From: Actinoplanes sp. KI2
Lineage (GTDB): Bacteria; Actinomycetota; Actinomycetes; Mycobacteriales; Micromonosporaceae
Assembly (NCBI RefSeq): GCF_025630775.1
Contig: NZ_JAOSZE010000020.1
Span: forward strand, 105,566-169,565
Reading direction: 5' to 3'
Length of the DNA stretch: 64,000 nt
The notes below the pieces were generated by a model. That model was not told the origin of the DNA, did no database searches, and was given only the letters and a program-made list of their open reading frames with translations. A program made the position numbers and the translations under genes. Within the stretch, counting starts at the first letter, position 1; each line of letters opens with the position of its first letter. Of this stretch, positions 58,907 through 64,000 are shown one piece after another.

Positions 58907-59812
58907 ATGGAACAGCCGCGCGCGGTGCGGGCCCGGCGGATCACCAAGTGCTTCGGTGAGGTGGTCGCGCTCGACGCGATAGACCTCGATGTGGCGCCGG
59001 GGCAGATCCACGGCCTGGTCGGACCCAACGGCGCGGGCAAGACAACGCTGCTCGGCCTGCTGCTGGGCCTCGCGGTCCCGGACAGCGGCACGCTGGAGAT
59101 CCTGGGCGCGCCGGTCCGGCGGGCGCTGGACGTCCCGGACGGCGTGTCGGGCTTTGTGGACGGCCCCGGCCTCTATCCCTCGCTGACCGCGCGGCAGAAC
59201 CTCGCCGCCCTGGCCCGGCTGCGCGGGCGGAACCCGCGCAGCGCCGGGATCGACGAGACGCTCGCCCAGGTGGGGCTCACCGATGTCGCGGACGACCGGG
59301 CCGGCGGGTTCTCGCTCGGCATGCGGCAGCGGCTCGGGCTCGCCGCCGCGCTGCTCACCCCGCCGACCCTGCTGGTACTGGACGAGCCGGCCAACGGGCT
59401 GGACCCGGCCGGCTCCCGGCACGTGCACCGGGTGCTCACCGGGCTCGCCGCCGAGGGCACCAGCATCGTGCTCTCCAGCCACCGGATGGACGACGTCGAG
59501 GCGCTCTGCTCCGAGGTCACCATCCTGGCCACCGGACGGGTGGTCTTCTCCGGGCCGCTCGGCAAGCTGGCCGCCGAGAACCGCGAGCTCGACTACCGGC
59601 TGCGCACCTCGGACCCGGCCCGGACGCGCGCCATCGCTTCGGACTCGCACGGCATCACGGTCGTTGAGGACAACGTGGTCCGGGGACTGGTTCCCGCCAT
59701 GGACGAGCTCGTGACCCGACTCGTACGGGAGAACGTCGCCGTCCGCGAGCTGACGCCGGTGGTCTCTCCGCTGGAGGCCGCGTTCCTGAGTCTTACGGAG
59801 GACAAGCGATGA
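58907..59812 (+). CDS. ABC transporter ATP-binding subunit
   Basis: A 301-residue ATPase. Walker A is GPNGAGKTTLLG, the signature is FSLGMRQRLGLAAALL, Walker B is LLVLDEPANGLDP and the switch His lies in VLSSHRMDDVE. This is the export type seen in antibiotic and bacteriocin ABC-2 systems. It overlaps the permease start as ATGA. Confidence 0.95.
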   Translation: MEQPRAVRARRITKCFGEVVALDAIDLDVAPGQIHGLVGPNGAGKTTLLGLLLGLAVPDSGTLEILGAPVRRALDVPDGVSGFVDGPGLYPSLTARQNLAALARLRGRNPRSAGIDETLAQVGLTDVADDRAGGFSLGMRQRLGLAAALLTPPTLLVLDEPANGLDPAGSRHVHRVLTGLAAEGTSIVLSSHRMDDVEALCSEVTILATGRVVFSGPLGKLAAENRELDYRLRTSDPARTRAIASDSHGITVVEDNVVRGLVPAMDELVTRLVRENVAVRELTPVVSPLEAAFLSLTEDKR

Positions 59813-61149
59813 CCGCCGCCACCCTGGCGCGGCCCGCGCCGCTCTACCGCGGCCTGCGGTTCGAACTGGTCAAGCTGGTCTCGCAGTGGCGGATCCGGCT
59901 GGTCGTGCTCGCCTGCTGGGTGGCGCCCGGCCTGTTCGTGGCCGCGGTGAGCCGGCAGAGCACGCTGCCGGTCGACACGCTGTTCGGCCGGTGGATGCAC
60001 GCCACCGGCTGGGCCGGCCCGCTGGTGATGCTGGGCTTCGCCGGCACCTGGGCGCTGCCGCTGCTGGTCGCGCTGGTGGCCGGCGACGTGTTCGCCGCGG
60101 AGGACCGGCTCGGCACCTGGCGGCACCTGCTGGTCGCGGTCCGCTCGCCGCGGCGCATCTTCGTGGCGAAGTCCCTCGCGAGCCTCTCGGTGATCGTGCT
60201 GATGGTGGCCGGGCTGGTCGTCTCCAGCGCGCTCGGCGGCGTGCTCGCGGTCGGCAACCAGCCGCTGACCGGGCTGGACGGGCACCAGCTGAGCGCCGGG
60301 GACGCCGGGGCCCGGGTGCTGCTCGCCTGGGCCTGCGTGCTGGCGCCGACGCTGGCGCTGGCCGCGATCGGGCTGCTCGGCTCGGTGCTGCTCGGCCGGT
60401 CGCCGATGGGGCTGCTGCTGCCCGCGGTGGTCGCGCTCGCCCTGCAACTCGCCCAGATGCTGCCGATCCCGGTCGCGGTGCGGCTGGCCCTTCCCGGGTA
60501 CGCGTTCATCGCCTGGAACGGGCTGTTCGCGAACCCGGCGCAGTGGGGGCCGTTACTGATCGGGATCGCGGTCAGTCTGCTGTGGGCGGCCGTGGCGACC
60601 ACCCTGGCGTACGTTCTCTTTCTGCGGCGCGACTTCACCAGCCTGACGCCGGACGGCACCGGCCGGCGGGCGCTGCTGTTCGGCGCGTTGCCGCTGGCCG
60701 CGCTGTTCGTCGTCTCGGTCGTCGTGCTCGGGGCGGCGACCGGCGTCTCCGGCTCCGGCATCGGGCAGGCGAAGGTGCAGCGCTCGATCGCCACCGCGTT
60801 CGCCCACCTTTACCGCCTGCAGACCGGCCGGCTGAACCGGCCGGACGTCACCGAGGCGCAACTGGCCACCACGGCCGACTGCACCAGGGGCGGCGGCCGG
60901 CGTGACCCGTCGGGGGCGGGAAACGACTGGCGCTGCGTGGTGACCTGGCACCTCCCGGGCACCACGGCCACCGGGCAGGCCATCTACCAGCTCGACCTGA
61001 CCCCGGACGGGCGGTACATGGCCGACGGCGACGGCCCGAAAGAGGTCAACGGCTACTTCCTGGTGCACACCCCGACCGGGGATGCGCCGAATCCGCTCTG
61101 GCAGTTCGACGGCAATGTCGATCTGTTGAAGAACGAGCCGAAGGGATAG
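59809..61149 (+). CDS. ABC-2-type transporter permease subunit
   Basis: A 446-residue protein with about seven hydrophobic segments (LVVLACWVAPGLFVAAV, WALPLLVALVAGDVFA, VLLAWACVLAPTLALAAIGL) and a C-terminal extracytoplasmic part (QTGRLNRPDVTEAQLATTAD ... CTRGGGRRDP). The extra domain after the last helix is unusual for ABC-2 permeases. It follows the ATPase by overlap and precedes the phosphatase fusion by 4 bp. Confidence 0.88.
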   Translation: MTAATLARPAPLYRGLRFELVKLVSQWRIRLVVLACWVAPGLFVAAVSRQSTLPVDTLFGRWMHATGWAGPLVMLGFAGTWALPLLVALVAGDVFAAEDRLGTWRHLLVAVRSPRRIFVAKSLASLSVIVLMVAGLVVSSALGGVLAVGNQPLTGLDGHQLSAGDAGARVLLAWACVLAPTLALAAIGLLGSVLLGRSPMGLLLPAVVALALQLAQMLPIPVAVRLALPGYAFIAWNGLFANPAQWGPLLIGIAVSLLWAAVATTLAYVLFLRRDFTSLTPDGTGRRALLFGALPLAALFVVSVVVLGAATGVSGSGIGQAKVQRSIATAFAHLYRLQTGRLNRPDVTEAQLATTADCTRGGGRRDPSGAGNDWRCVVTWHLPGTTATGQAIYQLDLTPDGRYMADGDGPKEVNGYFLVHTPTGDAPNPLWQFDGNVDLLKNEPKG

Positions 61150-61153
61150 CTCG

Positions 61154-63880
61154 ATGCAGGTAACACGCCAACGCAGGCGTGCCGGGAGCAGGACCGGACG
61201 ACGGTTGTTCGTCGCCACGGCGGGCACCACCGCCGCGGTCGTCGCGACCGGCGCCGGCGTCGCGTACGCAAGTACGTGGCAGTTCGGCACCGATCAGGTC
61301 GGCGAGGTCACCGCGAAGGGTCAGGTCGTCTCCGCCGACCAGTACATCGACCCGGTGGGCGGGCGTCTCGTCATCAACAACGGCAAAATCATGTCGTCGA
61401 CCGTCAGCCCCGACGGCAGCCACCTGGCCGCCAACGTCGCCGACGGTGGCGAGGCACTGGCCATCGTGGACCTCCAGTCGTGGAAGGTCCAGCAGCTCAT
61501 CGGCAACAACGCCGCCGCCGACCTGCGGATCAGCGGCAACGACGTGGGCCAGGAAGGCCCGGCCTACTCCCCCGACGGCAAGCACCTCTGGCTGGGCCAG
61601 GCCGACGGATACCGCAGGTTCGACGTCAACGCGGACGGCTCGCTGGCCAACCCGACGTTCGTCTCGATCCCGAAGGTGGGCTCGAACCGGGCCCTGGCGA
61701 GCGGGGCCGTGTTCTCGGCCGACGGGTCCACCGTGTTCGCCGCGGTCAACGGGCAGAACCGGGTGGTCGCGATCGACGCGGCGACCGGCGCCATCAAGCA
61801 GACCTGGCCGACCGGCATCGCGCCGCGGGACCTGGTGCAGGTCGGCACCAAGCTCTACGTGAGCAACGAGGGCGGCCGCACGGCACAGGCCGGCGACACG
61901 ACGATCAACTCGTACAACACCCCGGTGCCCGCCTCGCCGGTCACCGGCGCCGCCACCACCGGCACGGTCAGCGTCATCGACCTGGCCGACCCGGCCGCCG
62001 CGGTCGGCAGCATCGGCGTCGGCCTGCACCCGACCGCGGTGTACGCCAAGGGCCGGACGGTCTTCGTCACCAACACGGCGACCAACAGCGTCTCGGTCAT
62101 CGACACCGGCCGCGGGAAGGTCGTGCAGACCATCGCCACCCAGCCGTGGCCGGAGGCGTCGGTCGGCTACGAGCCGAACGCGGTGACCCTCACCGACGAC
62201 GGCCACCTGCTGGTCACGCTCGGCCGGGCGAACGCGATCGCGGTCTACCGGTTCTACGGCGCGCTCGCGCCGGTCAGCTACCTCGGGCTGCTGCCGACCG
62301 ACTACTTCCCGGCCGAGATCACCACGGTCGGCACGCAGGTGCTGGTCGCCAACACCCGGGGTATCGACGCCCGCCGCCCGACCACCGCGGCCGGGCACGG
62401 CACGCACGACACCACCTCCAGCCTGACCCGCTTCACGCTGCCCAGCGACCGGGCCATCCGGGCACTGACCGCCAAGGTGTTCGCGCAGAACGGCTGGACG
62501 CCCGGGTCGGTGACCTACGGCAGCGGGTACGCGCGCCCGGCGCCGGTCCCGGTCCGGCTCGGCGACCCGTCGACGATCAAGCACGTGTTCCTGGTCGTCA
62601 AGGAGAACCGGACGTACGACCAGATGTACGGCGGCGAGACGCGGGCCAACGGCGACCCGTCGGTGAACGAGTTCGGCGAGAACGTGACCCCCAACCAGCA
62701 TGCGCTGGAGCGGGAGTTCGGGCTCTTCGACAACACGTACGACATCGGCACCAACTCGGCCGAGGGCCACAACTGGCTGATGCAGGCCGACGACCCGGAG
62801 TACACCGAGTCCTCGGCCGGCGAGTACATCCGCAGCTACGACACCGAGGACGACGCGCTCGGCCACCAGCGGACCGGCTTCCTCTGGACCGGTGCGCAGG
62901 CCGCCGGCAAGTCGGTGCGGGACTTCGGCGAGTTCCACCAGTTCCTCACCAAGCCGGCCGGCGCGACCTGGCAGAACCTGTACTGCGACACGAAGAACAT
63001 GGCCGCGACCGGCGCCGACACGGCGTACCCGCTGGTCTCGTCCTCGCCGATCCCGTCGCTGAACAGCGTGTCGGTCGCCGGGTTCCCGAAGTTCGACACC
63101 GACGTGCCGGACATCTACCGGTACGAGATCTGGAAGAAGGACTTCGAGAAGAACGGCCCGGCGAACCTGAACATGTTCTGGTTCTCCAGCGACCACACCG
63201 GCGGGCCGCCGAACGCCGCCGCCCAGGTCGCCGACGGCGACCTCGCGGTCGGCAAGCTGGTCGACACGATCTCGCACAGCAAGTACTGGAAGGACTCCGC
63301 GATCTTCATGGTCGAGGATGACTCCCAGGCGGGCCTCGACCACGTCGACGGCCACCGGGCCCCGATCGAGATCATCAGCCCGTACGCGAAGCGGGGCGTG
63401 GTGGACAGCCACTACTACTCGCAGATCACGATGATCCGGACGATCGAGCAGATCCTCGGGGTCCGGCCGATGAACCAGAAGGACAGCGCGGCCACCCCGA
63501 TGTCCGCGGCGTTCACCTCGCGGCCCGACTACACGCCGTTCACCGCGGTGCCCAACCGCACCTCGCTCACCCTCGGCCTGTCGACCCTGCCGTCCTGCGG
63601 CGCGGACGTCCCGGCGGCCCAGGACCCGACCGCGGCGGCCGCCCCGACGGCCATCGTGCCGGCGAACGAGAAGGCGGTGGCGGCACAGTGGGACGCGTGG
63701 AAGGCGCATCAGCGGCTCTCCGGGCCGGGCGCCCGTGCCGACTTCGCCAACCCCGCGCAGATGAACCACTTCACCTGGTACCAGTCGCACGACTGGAAGA
63801 AGCCGTACCCCGGCGAGACCCAGATCGTGACGCCGGACAAGGTGCCCGGCGGCTTCATCCCGCCGGCCGAGTCGGACTGA
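61154..63880 (+). CDS. YncE-like beta-propeller/alkaline phosphatase-family fusion, exported
   Basis: A 908-residue protein. A basic N-terminus and signal segment (RRLFVATAGTTAAVVATGAG) lead to a seven-bladed YncE/YVTN-like propeller (NRVVAIDAATGAIKQTWPTG, SVSVIDTGRGKVVQTIATQP), about residues 60-470, then a phosphoesterase domain starting at HVFLVVKENRTYDQMYGGET with DDSQAGLDHVDGHRAP as metal-binding motif. Related proteins are annotated as phospholipase C- or acid phosphatase-like. It is last in the ABC exporter operon; the pair may export and dephosphorylate or bind a substrate at the surface. Confidence 0.88.
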   Translation: MQVTRQRRRAGSRTGRRLFVATAGTTAAVVATGAGVAYASTWQFGTDQVGEVTAKGQVVSADQYIDPVGGRLVINNGKIMSSTVSPDGSHLAANVADGGEALAIVDLQSWKVQQLIGNNAAADLRISGNDVGQEGPAYSPDGKHLWLGQADGYRRFDVNADGSLANPTFVSIPKVGSNRALASGAVFSADGSTVFAAVNGQNRVVAIDAATGAIKQTWPTGIAPRDLVQVGTKLYVSNEGGRTAQAGDTTINSYNTPVPASPVTGAATTGTVSVIDLADPAAAVGSIGVGLHPTAVYAKGRTVFVTNTATNSVSVIDTGRGKVVQTIATQPWPEASVGYEPNAVTLTDDGHLLVTLGRANAIAVYRFYGALAPVSYLGLLPTDYFPAEITTVGTQVLVANTRGIDARRPTTAAGHGTHDTTSSLTRFTLPSDRAIRALTAKVFAQNGWTPGSVTYGSGYARPAPVPVRLGDPSTIKHVFLVVKENRTYDQMYGGETRANGDPSVNEFGENVTPNQHALEREFGLFDNTYDIGTNSAEGHNWLMQADDPEYTESSAGEYIRSYDTEDDALGHQRTGFLWTGAQAAGKSVRDFGEFHQFLTKPAGATWQNLYCDTKNMAATGADTAYPLVSSSPIPSLNSVSVAGFPKFDTDVPDIYRYEIWKKDFEKNGPANLNMFWFSSDHTGGPPNAAAQVADGDLAVGKLVDTISHSKYWKDSAIFMVEDDSQAGLDHVDGHRAPIEIISPYAKRGVVDSHYYSQITMIRTIEQILGVRPMNQKDSAATPMSAAFTSRPDYTPFTAVPNRTSLTLGLSTLPSCGADVPAAQDPTAAAAPTAIVPANEKAVAAQWDAWKAHQRLSGPGARADFANPAQMNHFTWYQSHDWKKPYPGETQIVTPDKVPGGFIPPAESD

Positions 63881-63895
63881 CGGAACCGGACGGAG

Positions 63896-63935
63896 ACCGG
63901 CCGGCGGGGCGCCACCGAGCGCTCAGCCGGCCGGT
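63896..63935 (+). terminator. Hairpin after the phosphatase fusion
   Basis: ACCGGCCGGC (63896-63905) pairs with GCCGGCCGGT (63926-63935), 15 bp after the stop. Confidence 0.6.
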
Positions 63936-63962
63936 TCCCGGTGCGGGGCCATCGGCTACCGG

Positions 63963-64000
63963 CCAGGCGCGACCGCCAGGCGCGAGCGCCAGGCGCGACC
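63963..64000 (+). repeat. 13-bp tandem repeats running off the window
   Basis: CCAGGCGCGACCG, CCAGGCGCGAGCG and CCAGGCGCGACC follow one another and reach the window edge; the array may continue. Confidence 0.8.

Noticed and set aside
61046..63790. Very long open frame antisense to the phosphatase fusion
   Set aside because: High GC leaves antisense frames open; its translation is Arg/Val/Gly-rich with no domain, while the plus strand encodes clear propeller and phosphoesterase motifs.

Overview
The window is high-GC DNA with frequent GTG and TTG starts, many 4-bp ATGA/GTGA gene overlaps and many secreted carbohydrate-active enzymes. This suggests a soil actinomycete of the Actinoplanes/Micromonosporaceae type; that placement is an inference from gene content and not from a marker gene. 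I saw no rRNA or tRNA, no CRISPR array and no phage or transposase gene.

Region 1 (1-13.9 kb) is the right-hand part of a cell-surface polysaccharide locus. A rightward group encodes a short Wzz-like protein, an unrecognised helical-barrel protein, a WecG/TagA-type glycosyltransferase, a WbpA-like UDP-GlcNAc 6-dehydrogenase and a WecB/WbpI-like 2-epimerase. It ends at a strong bidirectional hairpin (5724-5758). A leftward seven-gene operon (13016 down to 5782) encodes a Gfo/Idh/MocA oxidoreductase, an NAD-dependent epimerase, two DegT-family aminotransferases, a PglD-like acyltransferase, an MFS transporter and a membrane-anchored beta-propeller. A divergent WbpD-like acyltransferase lies at 13315. 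Together these supply every step of the WbpA-B-E-D-I route to UDP-2,3-diacetamido-mannuronic acid, plus parts for a second acylated amino sugar.

Region 2 (14-24.7 kb) is a secreted-glycanase block: a large GH87-like beta-helix protein interrupted by a frameshift, a TMEM175-like channel gene divergent from a C-terminally truncated TetR gene, a remnant of a VOC-family gene, a 1272-residue multi-domain GH54 arabinofuranosidase and a divergent NodB-type deacetylase. Two more GH54 paralogues lie at 35.4 and 54.9 kb, each with a different carbohydrate-binding appendage. A GTTAAC-centred element, a 15-mer identical in two of the three, sits 65-80 bp before each GH54 start.

Region 3 (24.9-34.5 kb) is metabolic and accessory: an amide permease/amidase pair, a quinone oxidoreductase, an MNT/HEPN two-gene module with a fused winged helix, a cobalamin riboswitch followed by cbtB-cbtA, a FhuF-like [2Fe-2S] protein, an F420/FMN-type oxidase, an SDR, an alpha/beta hydrolase, and an ECF sigma factor coupled to a 73-residue reading frame.

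Region 4 (34.5-54.7 kb) mixes cell-wall and regulatory genes: a zinc-ribbon protein, the second GH54 enzyme, a VanY-type peptidase, a HAD phosphatase, a repeat-rich polysaccharide deacetylase, an SDR/LysR pair with three tandem operator-like repeats, an XRE-TPR regulator, a second MFS exporter, a GH19 chitinase, an NtaA-type monooxygenase with divergent LysR, a sedolisin and a TPR-GGDEF diguanylate cyclase.

Region 5 (54.9-64 kb) holds the third GH54 enzyme, a PknH-sensor-like lipoprotein, an uncharacterised HEALE-motif protein, a RidA-like protein, and an ABC exporter operon ending in a YncE/phosphatase fusion.

Two genes (14065-17573 and 39049-39410) each look one G short of an open frame. 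Both should be checked for sequencing error before being called pseudogenes.
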